A stretch of DNA of 64,000 nucleotides from Fumia sp045615345 (GCA_045615345.1 JAZLER010000033.1:33350-97349); one strand, 5' to 3'; shown: positions 8,580 through 17,597, counted from the stretch's first letter. Numbers and translations are program-made. Notes: generated by a model from the letters alone, not told the origin.

Positions 8580-9374
8580 CTATCTTTTTTCTATCCATTC
8601 GTGCTCGGGGTCGGAGCTACGGTTAAAGCCCTGGTAATCCCCTGCCATAAGCCAGAGAAAATAAGTCTTGTACCCGGGGGTAGACACAGTTGTATGGTAT
8701 CCGTAAGGAAACTCCACAAGCTCGTCATTTTTCACTCTATATGCCTCGTCAATACTGCCGTCAGCAGTGTAAAGGCACTGCACCGCAAAGCCCTGCTTCG
8801 GTTCAAACAAAAAGTAGTAAATTTCTTCTGCAATACATTCTTTGGGCATATCGTTCACATCGTGCTTGTGGGGCGGAAATCCTGCCCAGTTACCTTCTGT
8901 ACAATAAGCTTCACCGATAGTTAAAACCTTTGCGTTTGAGTCACCGTCAATAATAAAGCTGGTTTCTCTTTGGAAAGGCACTTCCCCTAAAAGTTTAAGC
9001 TTTACATGGTCTTCTCTTAAAACCTGAGGCTCACCACATTCTGAAACGGGAGTAGCACAAACGGCAATTTTAATCTTGTCAACTGCCTCGATTGTAAGTC
9101 CCATTTCACGGGGCATATAAAAGCTTTCTGCCTTTCTGTTTTCAAAAACAGTATTTCTGTTACCGATGTTTTCCCATTTAACATCGTTAAAATATACATT
9201 ACAATGTCCCTCAAGCATAATAAAGGCTGTTTCCTTGTCCTCTGTGTTAAAGCCAAGCTTTTCGCCTTTATCAAGCTCTATAATACCAAACTCAAGCTTT
9301 TTCAAAGAACATTCGCCTATTTTACAAACAGGAGTATAACCCTTCTTGGGTTCATATGTCTTTTTAAAGTTCAT
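8580..9374 (-). CDS. iolB: 5-deoxy-glucuronate isomerase family protein (IolB-like cupin)
   Basis: This 264-residue protein has the length and two-cupin layout of IolB/KduI isomerases. The C-terminal cupin has FPPHKHDVND with the metal histidines and EEIYYFLFEP with the metal Glu, then a distal His in YGYHTTVSTPGY. IolB normally converts 5-deoxy-D-glucuronate to 5-dehydro-2-deoxy-D-gluconate in myo-inositol breakdown. Downstream chemistry in that pathway uses a PfkB kinase (IolC) and a class II aldolase (IolJ), and genes for both families lie directly upstream here, while IolG, IolE and IolD are missing. An inositol-derived or analogous sugar acid is therefore possible. Family sure, substrate inferred. 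Confidence 0.8.
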   Translation of the reverse strand: MNFKKTYEPKKGYTPVCKIGECSLKKLEFGIIELDKGEKLGFNTEDKETAFIMLEGHCNVYFNDVKWENIGNRNTVFENRKAESFYMPREMGLTIEAVDKIKIAVCATPVSECGEPQVLREDHVKLKLLGEVPFQRETSFIIDGDSNAKVLTIGEAYCTEGNWAGFPPHKHDVNDMPKECIAEEIYYFLFEPKQGFAVQCLYTADGSIDEAYRVKNDELVEFPYGYHTTVSTPGYKTYFLWLMAGDYQGFNRSSDPEHEWIEKR

Positions 9375-10272
9375 AACCGTTCTCCTTTAAATAGTTTTTA
9401 ACAGTTTCAAAGTCGGGGGTACTTTCCCTTGCCCCGACACCCATACATTTAACAGCTGAAACTGCACTTGAAAAGTGACAGCATTTTTTATAATCATATC
9501 CTTTGCAGACAGCAAAGGCAAACGCTCCGTGGAACACATCGCCCGAGCCGTTTGAGTCGACTACATCGGCAGGATAAATGGGGTACTCATAAAAGCCTTC
9601 GCCGTCATACATAATACCGCCCTTTTTGCCCTGAGTAATAACTAAAACTTTCGGCGAATACTTTTCAAAAAGCACTTTTGCTGCATCTTTTACATCATCA
9701 CAGCCCGTAATTCCGAGTGAAAACTCCTCTGACGGAATCATAATGTCGGTAAGAGCCAAAAGTCTTTCCACTCCGTCATAAAGTCCGCCACAGTCGTAAA
9801 GCACCATAGTACCGTTTTCCCTTGCGATTTTTGCACCCTCTATGGCTGCCTCAAGTTCGTTTCCGTCAACCATCAGAAGTTTCGACTGAGCCACTGCCTT
9901 TTTCATATCATCGTTTAAAACAAGCGGTGGCAGATTACCCTTATCAAAAACACAGGTGCGTGTCTTTGTGTCATCGCAAAGCCAGAGTACCGATGCAAAG
10001 CTTCTGTAACCCTTTTTAACCTCGATAAGAGAAGTACAAACACCGTACTTCTCGAAATCTTCTTTTAAAAACTGCCCTGCACTGTCATCGGAAATGTTCC
10101 CGATAAAGGCTACCTTTTCCCCTAATTTTGCCGCCGCAACAAGCCCCGTTGCGACAGGCCCGCCACCTGCGGTTTTTGAAGAGGATGCACGCTTTTTGGT
10201 GTCCTCTTTGGGGAAAGTATCAATGTTATACAAGGTGTCAAAAACATTTGCACCAATTCCTGTAATATTCAT
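9364..10272 (-). CDS. PfkB/ribokinase-family sugar kinase
   Basis: This 302-residue kinase is of normal family length. It shows the N-terminal GGGPVATG signature (residues 36-43) and the C-terminal DSNGSGDVFHGA signature with the catalytic Asp; Gly-Ser replaces the commoner Gly-Ala. The pattern is closer to YihV-like sulfofructose kinases than to Bacillus IolC, judged from memory. The start is at 10272 because AAAGG precedes that ATG correctly. The gene begins 1 bp after the aldolase stop and overlaps iolB by 11 bp. It probably phosphorylates C6 or C1 of the keto-sugar (acid) that the adjacent aldolase cleaves. Confidence 0.8.
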   Translation of the reverse strand: MNITGIGANVFDTLYNIDTFPKEDTKKRASSSKTAGGGPVATGLVAAAKLGEKVAFIGNISDDSAGQFLKEDFEKYGVCTSLIEVKKGYRSFASVLWLCDDTKTRTCVFDKGNLPPLVLNDDMKKAVAQSKLLMVDGNELEAAIEGAKIARENGTMVLYDCGGLYDGVERLLALTDIMIPSEEFSLGITGCDDVKDAAKVLFEKYSPKVLVITQGKKGGIMYDGEGFYEYPIYPADVVDSNGSGDVFHGAFAFAVCKGYDYKKCCHFSSAVSAVKCMGVGARESTPDFETVKNYLKENGYEL

Positions 10273-10273
10273 A

Positions 10274-11113
10274 TTACGCCTTTCCGTTTGCACCACATAA
10301 GTTTATTTTACTCAGTGCAAGCTCTTTTACAGAAGCAATTGAAGGCTTCATAAACAAGTCGGGAGCAATGGATCTGTTCGGATTTTTAAGCTCACTTAAA
10401 GCACCTTCAGCAAAAGCACAACAAACATCGGTACCGATATTCATTTTGCAGACCCCTGCTTTGATAGCAGCTTTTACCTGGTCATCGGGAATACCCGAAC
10501 CACCATGCAAAACGAGTGGTGTGCCGTTTGTGGCATCACTTATCGCCTTAACCCTTTCGATATCAAGGCAAGGGGTTTTCTTGTAATGTCCGTGGGCGTT
10601 ACCGATAAGTACTGCAAGACAGGTAACCCCTGTTTTTCTCACAAAATCCCCTGCTTCTTCGGGGTCTGTATATTCTTCCATAGCATCATCGTTTACACTG
10701 CCGACATGCCCGAGTTCTCCTTCAACGCCAACACCCACTGCAGCTGAGATATCCACAATATGCTTTGTGAGTGCCACATTTTCTTCATAAGGATGAGCCG
10801 AGCCGTCAATCATAATTCCGGTTGCCCCCCATCTTAGGCACTTTTGAACTTCCGATTCGGAGGGTCCGTGGTCTAAATGAAAACAAACGGGAACGCTCAC
10901 TTTATGGGCCCCTGCAATTATAGCAGGAGCAAGGAAATATCCCACCTGCTCGTTTATAAGTCTTGGGTAAACCTGAATAATAACAGGAGCTTTTGCCTCT
11001 TCGGCAGCTTCTAAAACACCCATAATGGTTTCTGTGTTATAGACATTAAAAGCAGGTACACAGTAAGAACCATTTTTAGCATCAGTAATAATTTTCTGTA
11101 ACGATACAAGCAT
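10274..11113 (-). CDS. Class II ketose-bisphosphate aldolase (GatY/KbaY/IolJ type)
   Basis: This 279-residue zinc aldolase has all family marks: FHLDHG (first zinc His and catalytic Asp), EEYTDPEEA, IGNAHGHYK (second zinc His), VLHGGSGIPD (third zinc His) and MNIGTDVC. The family cleaves fructose-1,6-, tagatose-1,6- or 6-phospho-5-dehydro-2-deoxygluconate to dihydroxyacetone phosphate plus an aldehyde. Placed beside a PfkB kinase and IolB, it probably performs the final C3-C3 split of this operon's pathway. The specific ketose cannot be assigned. Confidence 0.85.
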   Translation of the reverse strand: MLVSLQKIITDAKNGSYCVPAFNVYNTETIMGVLEAAEEAKAPVIIQVYPRLINEQVGYFLAPAIIAGAHKVSVPVCFHLDHGPSESEVQKCLRWGATGIMIDGSAHPYEENVALTKHIVDISAAVGVGVEGELGHVGSVNDDAMEEYTDPEEAGDFVRKTGVTCLAVLIGNAHGHYKKTPCLDIERVKAISDATNGTPLVLHGGSGIPDDQVKAAIKAGVCKMNIGTDVCCAFAEGALSELKNPNRSIAPDLFMKPSIASVKELALSKINLCGANGKA

Positions 11114-11115
11114 AT

Positions 11116-12201
11116 TTATTCTCCTAAAATCAAGTCTTCAATGGACAGAATTTCTGTGCCACTGTTTGCGTTTTTCAAAGAAACATTCTCGGAAACAGAG
11201 GCCGTAACAATGGTTTTTATACCAAGACTCTCAGCATTATAAATTCTGCGTTTTGCAACATTTTTGATAACATTTCCCATATACTGAGCCATTAAAATAT
11301 TACCAGCCCATACAGTTTCCTCGCGGTTCAAGAGCATTTCGCTTAAAGTAGCTGTCGCTTTTATTATATCACGGGCATCCTCAGTTTCAAGCAAATCGCG
11401 TGAAAGCTGATATGGATCCTGGAACGCAACCACCTTTTCTGTCTTTCTGACCGAAAGCTTTTTATCTTTTATAAGCTCTGCCACAAAAGAAGTAAAGGTC
11501 TGAGTATCTGTATTTACATTCACGCCGTACTCTTTGTAAATCTGTTTAATTGCCTTTGCATCGTTAGGGTCGTAGATTACAACCGTCTTGTAATCTTTAA
11601 AGCTCTCTGCACAACTTTCCATCTGTTTTTTGGTTTCGTCAGCAGCACCGATTAAAAAGTCGAGCTGAGCACCCGATGGAAGTTCGTTTTCCATAACTGT
11701 AAAGCTTACATTTGCTTTTTCCAGAACCTTGATAGCTTTTATAGCCTCTTTTGGTGCTTTGTATCTTGCATCTGTACCGAGGTACAAAAGTGTATCGGTT
11801 TTTTCTGCGTGATTTTTTATAGCTTCTTTAAGCTCGTTATCAATATCCGCTTCACCGTAGGGATTACCCACAGCGAGAGAATTTTCCACAAGCTTTAAGA
11901 TATAATCGGGAAGCTCACCCTCCAAAGCCGCCAAAAGGCGTGTTTCCTTTGTGAACATAACAGGGTCCCAGCCTGTGGTACAGTCGTGAACACAAGCCCC
12001 ACAGGTGCAACATTCATAGATGTTGTCCATAATTTCCGAAAGCTTTACTGCATCGCGGTTTACAAGAGAGATACCGAGAGCTCTTGCCCTTGCAGTACAT
12101 CTTTCCTGACCTGTAGCATTACCGATAGGGCAGATATGGTGACACATCCAGCAAAAACGACAGGATTCAACATGCTGTTTTGATTTTTCCGACATATTCA
12201 T
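11116..12201 (-). CDS. GlcF/HdrD-like (4Fe-4S) protein, partner of the FAD oxidase
   Basis: This 361-residue protein has two N-terminal cubane motifs: CRFCWMCHHICP (residues 14-25) and CCTCGACVHDC (from about 64). GlcF, GlpC and HdrD proteins normally follow these with two CCG domains. Here the corresponding segments lack the cysteines; for example YHDPCHLGR is replaced by FQDPYQLSR. It therefore probably carries only two Fe-S clusters and acts as an electron wire. It follows the GlcD-like gene by 15 bp and shares its operon with the fused ETF, so electrons probably run from FAD to Fe-S to ETF. Confidence 0.8.
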   Translation of the reverse strand: MNMSEKSKQHVESCRFCWMCHHICPIGNATGQERCTARARALGISLVNRDAVKLSEIMDNIYECCTCGACVHDCTTGWDPVMFTKETRLLAALEGELPDYILKLVENSLAVGNPYGEADIDNELKEAIKNHAEKTDTLLYLGTDARYKAPKEAIKAIKVLEKANVSFTVMENELPSGAQLDFLIGAADETKKQMESCAESFKDYKTVVIYDPNDAKAIKQIYKEYGVNVNTDTQTFTSFVAELIKDKKLSVRKTEKVVAFQDPYQLSRDLLETEDARDIIKATATLSEMLLNREETVWAGNILMAQYMGNVIKNVAKRRIYNAESLGIKTIVTASVSENVSLKNANSGTEILSIEDLILGE

Positions 12202-12216
12202 ACTGATATACCTCCC

Positions 12217-13653
12217 TTAAAGTCCCAGTTTAAACGGGTTCATAATGCCGTTGGGGTCAAGCTGTTTTTTAAGTCCTTCAAACACCTGCATTGCAGGTCC
12301 GTACTGCTCTTTCATAAGGCGACCGAGTTTGATACCTACACCATGGTGGTCGTTTACAACAGCACCATGTTTAAGTGCCGCACGCACGCCACAGCTCCAT
12401 ACAGCCTGATGGAGTCTTAACGCCTCAACGGGGTCCTCGGGAACATCCTTGCCCTCGATGATAAAGCGGTCGTAAATCATAGCGCCCCACTCGTACCAGT
12501 GCGAGAAGTGTGCGATAAACTTAGCCTGAGGGAAGTTGGTTTCAACTGCTTCCTTCATCGACCAGTAAATTTCTTCAATCTTGCCGTAAGGTGCGATTGT
12601 ATCCATTGTACCGAACATCTGAGGAATATCCATCATATGGCCGGGATAGAAGAAAGTGATTTTTTCTTTCCACCATTTTTCGCCGTATTCACTGCCTAAG
12701 TCCTCAGCGCCATATTTCCTGAAAGTTTCAAGTAAGATTTTCTCTTCAACTTCAACAAGCTCCTTGACACCCTCAATTGCGATGTTCATAAAGGCACCCT
12801 TGCGTTCAACACCGACAATTTTCTTGATAAGAGAAGCTGTTTCCGCTTCGTCATAAAGACGCATAACAGAGGGCTTGAACTTCTGCAAAAGCTCTTTTGA
12901 AGCCTTGAAAGCACCATGCATATCCTGGAACAAAAATCCCCTGAAACGGCGTTCCTCGGGCTGGTCGTAAATGCGAAGCTGAGCTTTTGTAATGATACCC
13001 AGTGTACCCTCAGAACCGATAAAAATCTGGTTTAAGTCAGGGCCTGCCGCATGTTTTGGTGCAGAACAGGTTTCGATAATATCACCATTAGGTAATACAA
13101 CTTCCATCTTGAGCACCATATCGTCAATTTTACCGTATTTTGTGGAAACAACACCGATACCTCTGTGCGCTAAAAATCCGCCTACTGTGGAGCAGGTAAG
13201 CGAGGACGGATAATGCATTGTAGCCTTGCCTACTTCATTTGCAGCCCATTCAATATGCTTGTAGATAGCACCTGTGCCACATTCTATGTACATAGCCTCG
13301 GTATTAACCTCGTAAATTTTGTTCATACGCTTGGTATCAACGATAATACCACCGCAAACGGGGATAGCACCACCCTGTGTACCACCGCCTGCACCCCAGG
13401 TTGTAACGGGAAGCTTATAGTAGTTTGCGATTTTCAAAACTTTTGAAACTTCTTCGGCATTCTCGGGGCATACAACGATGTCAGCCTCAGGCATACGGCA
13501 ACCTCTATCTGCCCACATACGGGAGAGCCAGTAGTAGTCAACACTGTGTGTCACCTTGTCAATAGCCCTTGTCGAGCAATTTTCCTTTCCGACAGCATCT
13601 TCAAGCTCTGTCAGAATCATAGCAAATAAAAATTCATTCATCTGGTACTGCAT
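12217..13653 (-). CDS. GlcD-like FAD-linked oxidase/dehydrogenase (VAO/PCMH fold)
   Basis: This 478-residue flavoprotein has the PCMH FAD-binding domain (about 60-240): CPENAEEVSKVLKIA, TTWGAGGGTQGG (pyrophosphate loop), YPSSLTCSTVGGFLA and IGSEGTLGI. A C-terminal cap domain ends in GLKKQLDPNGIMNPFKLGL, which is typical of glycolate/D-lactate dehydrogenases and alkyl-DHAP synthase-like proteins. A good ribosome site (AAAGGAG) precedes ATG 13653. It is predicted to oxidise a 2-hydroxy acid or sugar acid and to pass electrons to the downstream Fe-S protein and fused ETF. The substrate is not known. Confidence 0.85.
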   Translation of the reverse strand: MQYQMNEFLFAMILTELEDAVGKENCSTRAIDKVTHSVDYYWLSRMWADRGCRMPEADIVVCPENAEEVSKVLKIANYYKLPVTTWGAGGGTQGGAIPVCGGIIVDTKRMNKIYEVNTEAMYIECGTGAIYKHIEWAANEVGKATMHYPSSLTCSTVGGFLAHRGIGVVSTKYGKIDDMVLKMEVVLPNGDIIETCSAPKHAAGPDLNQIFIGSEGTLGIITKAQLRIYDQPEERRFRGFLFQDMHGAFKASKELLQKFKPSVMRLYDEAETASLIKKIVGVERKGAFMNIAIEGVKELVEVEEKILLETFRKYGAEDLGSEYGEKWWKEKITFFYPGHMMDIPQMFGTMDTIAPYGKIEEIYWSMKEAVETNFPQAKFIAHFSHWYEWGAMIYDRFIIEGKDVPEDPVEALRLHQAVWSCGVRAALKHGAVVNDHHGVGIKLGRLMKEQYGPAMQVFEGLKKQLDPNGIMNPFKLGL

Positions 13654-13656
13654 TTT

Positions 13657-15057
13657 TTATTCTCCTTTATCAACTTTCAAATTGGGAAAGTATTTACAGA
13701 ATTCTTTGATTTCTTTTCTGTAATCTCCCATAATCTCTACAAAATGGTGAATGTAAGGCCCGTCAATAAGTCTGTCCTCGATTTTCTGCAAATCGTCAAA
13801 CTCGCCCCAGATATATGTGCCGTGGGTTTGTGGACCTTCGGTTGTTTTGCAGACAAGCGGCAAAATCATATAATTTCCGCTTTCCTGGTCAATTCGTGCA
13901 ACTGTATATGTACCATCCTTTGCACGGAGCCATGCGCGCTGATTTACAAGCCTTGCCTCAGTTCCTTCCGCCTTTTCGCTTACAGGGAACGGGCCACAAT
14001 GCCATAAAAGTTCGGCATTTTTATTCTCGGGATGCCTTACTGTGAACTCACCGAAAAGTGGTTTTCCTTTACCTAAGGTTGCCGATTTTAAAAGCACCAT
14101 CGTCATGGCACAATGCATATCGCTTTCACAGGAAACCATATACCCCATCTCGTTTAAAAGTCCGTACACGGCACATGGTGCAAGTCCGTCAAACATCACA
14201 GGCGTTGCGGTCCAGCATTCAGCCGAGATAACATCTAAGTTAAACTCCTCAAAGAGATGCTTGTACATAGCGGCAAGGGTTGCCATCGGGCGTATGTAGT
14301 TTAAAGTTAAATCATCGGATGTGTAATTTGTAATAAAATAATTCTCATATTCCTTGATTTCGTCAGCGTAAAGCTCGGGAGCATCCTTCATCCTCTGCTC
14401 AATCACTGCAAAGTTTATAGGGATAATCTTAACCCCGAACTTCTCCATTAACTCCCCTTCGTTCCAGATAACCGAGAAAAAAGGTGTGGGTCTTGCACCC
14501 ACCTGACCGATGCGAAGCCCTTTGAAGTTTTTTATCATACAGGCAACTCTTATAAAGCTTTCAAGACCTTCTTTAAACTCCTCACTCTCGACTCTGCAGC
14601 AAGGCAGATGTGAAAACGGGATATGATACCTTTGCATCTGTCTTGAAACGCCGAAAAGTCCACACTGTGAGTCAGTAGGTCTCATTCCGTCAACATAATA
14701 TTCATCGTCAAGAGGAGCCCAGAGCAAAACGGGTTTGCCGAGAGCCATAGCAATATCGGCTGCCGCTTCTTCGTTACCGAAGTTACAGTTTATGATAAAA
14801 ACGGCATCAACATTTTCGTTTTTAAAGCGTTCAATCACTTCATTGGCGGAAGCATCATCAAACACTAAATCATTTATGCCTATACCCTTGTTGTCCACAA
14901 AGGTGACATTCTCATTTGTAAAATTCTTTTCTATGTATTCGGTAAAACGCTTACCGCGTTCCTCGGCAGAATACCAGGTAAGAAAGGTGCCCTTAGGGCG
15001 GTTTGTGGTATTTCTGCGCATAGCCACAATACCGATTTTCACTTTATAATCAAGCAT
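13657..15057 (-). CDS. L-fucose/L-arabinose isomerase family protein
   Basis: This 466-residue protein shows the FucI-like layout: an N-terminal Rossmann-like domain (VDAVFIINCNFGNEEAAADIA), a central active-site region with AECWTATPVM and CESDMHCAMTM (metal Glu/Asp), and a C-terminal domain with LLWHCGPFP and HFVEIMGDY. The WHCGPFP and HHFVE histidines match positions used for manganese in the family. FucI isomerises an aldose to a ketose. It is the first gene of the twelve-gene operon, with AAAGGAGTGAT before the start, and would supply the ketose for one of the two kinases. The sugar is not identifiable by eye. Confidence 0.8.
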   Translation of the reverse strand: MLDYKVKIGIVAMRRNTTNRPKGTFLTWYSAEERGKRFTEYIEKNFTNENVTFVDNKGIGINDLVFDDASANEVIERFKNENVDAVFIINCNFGNEEAAADIAMALGKPVLLWAPLDDEYYVDGMRPTDSQCGLFGVSRQMQRYHIPFSHLPCCRVESEEFKEGLESFIRVACMIKNFKGLRIGQVGARPTPFFSVIWNEGELMEKFGVKIIPINFAVIEQRMKDAPELYADEIKEYENYFITNYTSDDLTLNYIRPMATLAAMYKHLFEEFNLDVISAECWTATPVMFDGLAPCAVYGLLNEMGYMVSCESDMHCAMTMVLLKSATLGKGKPLFGEFTVRHPENKNAELLWHCGPFPVSEKAEGTEARLVNQRAWLRAKDGTYTVARIDQESGNYMILPLVCKTTEGPQTHGTYIWGEFDDLQKIEDRLIDGPYIHHFVEIMGDYRKEIKEFCKYFPNLKVDKGE

Positions 15058-15106
15058 ACTATCACTCCTTTAACTTCATTTTATCACCGATACAGCATTT
15101 ATAAAA

Positions 15107-15136
15107 TGTAAAAAAATATATATTTTTTGTAAAAAA
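15107..15136. promoter_or_regulatory. Direct repeat, candidate AraC operator for the operon
   Basis: TGTAAAAAA occurs at 15107-15115 and again at 15128-15136, exactly 21 bp (two helical turns) apart, in the 130-bp gap between the operon and its divergent AraC gene. This is the spacing expected of AraC half-sites. No good -35 box was seen for the operon, which fits activator-dependent transcription. The sequence is AT-rich, so chance is possible. Confidence 0.4.
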
Positions 15137-15137
15137 C

Positions 15138-15166
15138 GATACAAATCATAAAAATTGTGATATAAT
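15138..15166 (+). promoter_or_regulatory. Extended -10 promoter for the AraC gene
   Basis: TGATATAAT (extended -10; TATAAT at 15161-15166) has a weak -35 (GATACA at 15138-15143) 17 bp upstream, and the ribosome site begins 9 bp downstream. Confidence 0.6.
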
Positions 15167-15187
15167 GTTTTCAAAGAGGTGATATTT

Positions 15188-16018
15188 ATGGATATTACAA
15201 ACTTTGAGCGTCTTTACAATGCAGAGTTTTTTGTAAGTAACATAACTGTCAAGCCACAGTATTGGTTTGTCCGTTCAAATGTCTATGACTCGCTTTCAAG
15301 TCCCAAAATAAACCACACCCTTCTGTGGTTTAAAAACTGTTCTGCGACTATTACCGACTCAAACGGTGAAGTCTTAAATGTCAGACAAAACCAGATAACC
15401 TATATGGCAAAGGGACTACGCTATCGTGTGGATTTTCACGATACTGATCCCTCAAGAGAGGATACCATAGTTATCCATTTTCAGCTGACCGATAAAGACG
15501 GAAACGATATAATCCCCGCAGACAAACCGATAATTTGTATAAATGAAGTCAAGCAAAGCTTTGCAATGACTATCAATATGCTCGCTGAGGAGTTTAAGAA
15601 AAACATTATCTGTATGCCTATGGTTTCTTCCGAAGTATATAAAATATTAGCTGCAATTTGTCAAAAACACAAAAAGAATGTGACGGTAAATAAATTCGCC
15701 TGTATCAAGGAAGGAATCGACCTTTTAGAGCAGAATACCGACTTAAGTATCGCTGAAATTGCCAGAAGATGCTCTGTCAGTGAATGTTATTTCAGGCGTC
15801 TTTTTATGGAATACAGTGGCGAAAACCCGATGGATTTCAGGCAGCGTTACCGCATTGAAAAAGCAAAACAGCTTCTTTTAAGCGAGGAGCATTACACAGT
15901 TGGCGAAATCGCAACCGAGCTTAATTTTTCCGACATTTATCATTTCAGCAAAACCTTCAAAAAATATTGCGGAATATCCCCCACAGCATTTGTAAGAGAA
16001 CATTCCGCAAAAAATTAA
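15188..16018 (+). CDS. AraC-family transcriptional regulator (operon activator candidate)
   Basis: This 276-residue protein has an N-terminal cupin-like sensor domain (about 1-150) and a C-terminal double helix-turn-helix (about 185-275): IAEIARRCSVSECYFRRLF, then the second helix pair VGEIATELNFSDIYHFSKTFKKYCGISPTAF. The start was moved from GTG 15179 to ATG 15188 because AGAGGTGAT overlaps the former. It is transcribed divergently from the twelve-gene sugar operon with only 130 bp between them, so it very probably controls that operon. It converges with the next gene and their stop codons overlap. Confidence 0.9.
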   Translation: MDITNFERLYNAEFFVSNITVKPQYWFVRSNVYDSLSSPKINHTLLWFKNCSATITDSNGEVLNVRQNQITYMAKGLRYRVDFHDTDPSREDTIVIHFQLTDKDGNDIIPADKPIICINEVKQSFAMTINMLAEEFKKNIICMPMVSSEVYKILAAICQKHKKNVTVNKFACIKEGIDLLEQNTDLSIAEIARRCSVSECYFRRLFMEYSGENPMDFRQRYRIEKAKQLLLSEEHYTVGEIATELNFSDIYHFSKTFKKYCGISPTAFVREHSAKN

Positions 16019-17466
16019 ACTATCTCAACGCTCCGGCGTTTTGAAACCTTTTCAAAAATCTCGTCATAAGGCTTGTCGCATTCCCACAAAATCTGGCAGG
16101 TGAGGGCATGTGCAAACCAGATACCACCCGAAAGCTGAGCCGCAACACCAACAGTTGCATCGGGGCGCTTTTCGGCTATAAATTTCACCATTTTATAAGC
16201 ATATTCGCCGTTTTTCATATATAGTGTCTGAAAATGCCTCCAGATAGGCTTTAACATTTCCTTGTCGTGATTTTTAAGTCTTTCGGAAGAAACACCTAAA
16301 ACAAACGGCCCCTTCTGGTGAACAAATCTGTCCCCACACCAGTCGAGAGTCACAAATCCCTTAAAGAGTATACCGATTTTACCCTTGTCACGAAGCGCCA
16401 TAATATCATCATTAAACCTGATGGTTTCTTTAAACTCCTCATCGTCTACTTTCATAGGATCGCCCCAGTAAGGGAAAGTAGGTGAGCAAGGGAAAGCACC
16501 GCAGTTTTCCCAGATAATCTCAACGCGTTTGTCAACCTTATCGATAAACTGCAACCTTTCTTTTACCGAGGTGGCGTGAAGCCCGAACTGAATAAGCAAA
16601 TCGGGACTTATCTTATAAATCTCAGCCGATACCATATTTACAAGGTCAACAACCGCTTCGGCAATAAGCTTGTCACCTATTCTGTCAACGTTAACTTCGG
16701 TAAATGACTGGAAATAAATCCCGTCACCGGGGAGGTTAAGATAGTTTTCCTTATAGTTTTCAAGGATAGTTTCCGCTAAGTTTTCAAGGGCATTTACTTC
16801 CCCGTCCATACAGTTTCTGCTCCAGCCCCAGGCAAATCCCCAGATAACCTTAATGCCGTACTCATGGGCGTAATTTACGATATCCTCGGCATTGAGTGGC
16901 ACATAATCGTTCCAGATAATAAGCTGGTTGAGTTTAAGGCGCGCCATATTTTCGATGTAGTTTCTGTAATCGGTAATCGGGTGCCCCCAGGTAAAAATAT
17001 TTCTTGTTTTAATCTGTGGTGCCGAGGAAATATAGTAATCGGGAAGCTCAGAATCAAAAATCTCATCGGTAAGCCTTATGGGGTAATGGTCTTTGGGTAT
17101 TGCAAAGGCAAAATAATCGTCAACAAAATCTACTGCCCCGTAAAAAAGTGCCGCTTCGTCATTTGCAGTAATTAAAACCACCTTGTTTTCGCCTTCGTTT
17201 GTTACCTTAACAACGTATCCGTCTTGTTTGATTTCATCCTTTTTGATGTATTTTCTGATAATTTCATTTTCATCATAAAGTCCGATTACAACAACGTTCT
17301 TATCAATAACAGCGTTATTTACCTGTTCACAGGGAAGGACGTGAATTCTGTAAATTCCTGCATCTCTTAAGATAAGAGCGCCCATTTCCTTATTAATAAG
17401 CTCAACTGCTTTTTTCTCCATTCCCTTATAGGAAGTGTAGATAATTTTCCAGTTTCTTTTATCCAT
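16015..17466 (-). CDS. Putative glycoside hydrolase with GH67/GH20-like N-domain and TIM barrel
   Basis: This 483-residue protein has a small alpha/beta N-terminal domain (about 1-115, with the pattern DEAALFYGAVDFVDDYF seen in hexosaminidase and alpha-glucuronidase N-domains). A probable TIM barrel follows: an IKTRNIFTWG strand, LKLNQLIIWND, YGIKVIWGFAWGW, IYFQSFTEVN with an acidic residue, and VEIIWENCGAFP. There is no signal peptide, so it should act on imported oligosaccharides. ATG 17466 was preferred to 17484 because AAGGAG precedes it. The divergent AraC gene at 17598 probably regulates it. The exact family is uncertain. Confidence 0.55.
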   Translation of the reverse strand: MDKRNWKIIYTSYKGMEKKAVELINKEMGALILRDAGIYRIHVLPCEQVNNAVIDKNVVVIGLYDENEIIRKYIKKDEIKQDGYVVKVTNEGENKVVLITANDEAALFYGAVDFVDDYFAFAIPKDHYPIRLTDEIFDSELPDYYISSAPQIKTRNIFTWGHPITDYRNYIENMARLKLNQLIIWNDYVPLNAEDIVNYAHEYGIKVIWGFAWGWSRNCMDGEVNALENLAETILENYKENYLNLPGDGIYFQSFTEVNVDRIGDKLIAEAVVDLVNMVSAEIYKISPDLLIQFGLHATSVKERLQFIDKVDKRVEIIWENCGAFPCSPTFPYWGDPMKVDDEEFKETIRFNDDIMALRDKGKIGILFKGFVTLDWCGDRFVHQKGPFVLGVSSERLKNHDKEMLKPIWRHFQTLYMKNGEYAYKMVKFIAEKRPDATVGVAAQLSGGIWFAHALTCQILWECDKPYDEIFEKVSKRRSVEIV

Positions 17467-17504
17467 AAAAACAACTCCTTGCATTTTTATTTTTATATGC
17501 TATA

Positions 17505-17533
17505 ATTATATCGTATAAATAAACGTCAGTCTA
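17505..17533 (-). promoter_or_regulatory. Candidate promoter of the glycosidase-like gene
   Basis: On the minus strand, TAGACT (17533-17528) and TATAAT (17510-17505) are separated by 17 bp. The -35 box matches only 4 of 6 positions, consistent with a need for an activator. Confidence 0.45.
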
Positions 17534-17597
17534 CCACTGATTTTGACATATTTTATAACTGTATTGACTTTTAAGGCTAATCCGCATGAGGTGATTT

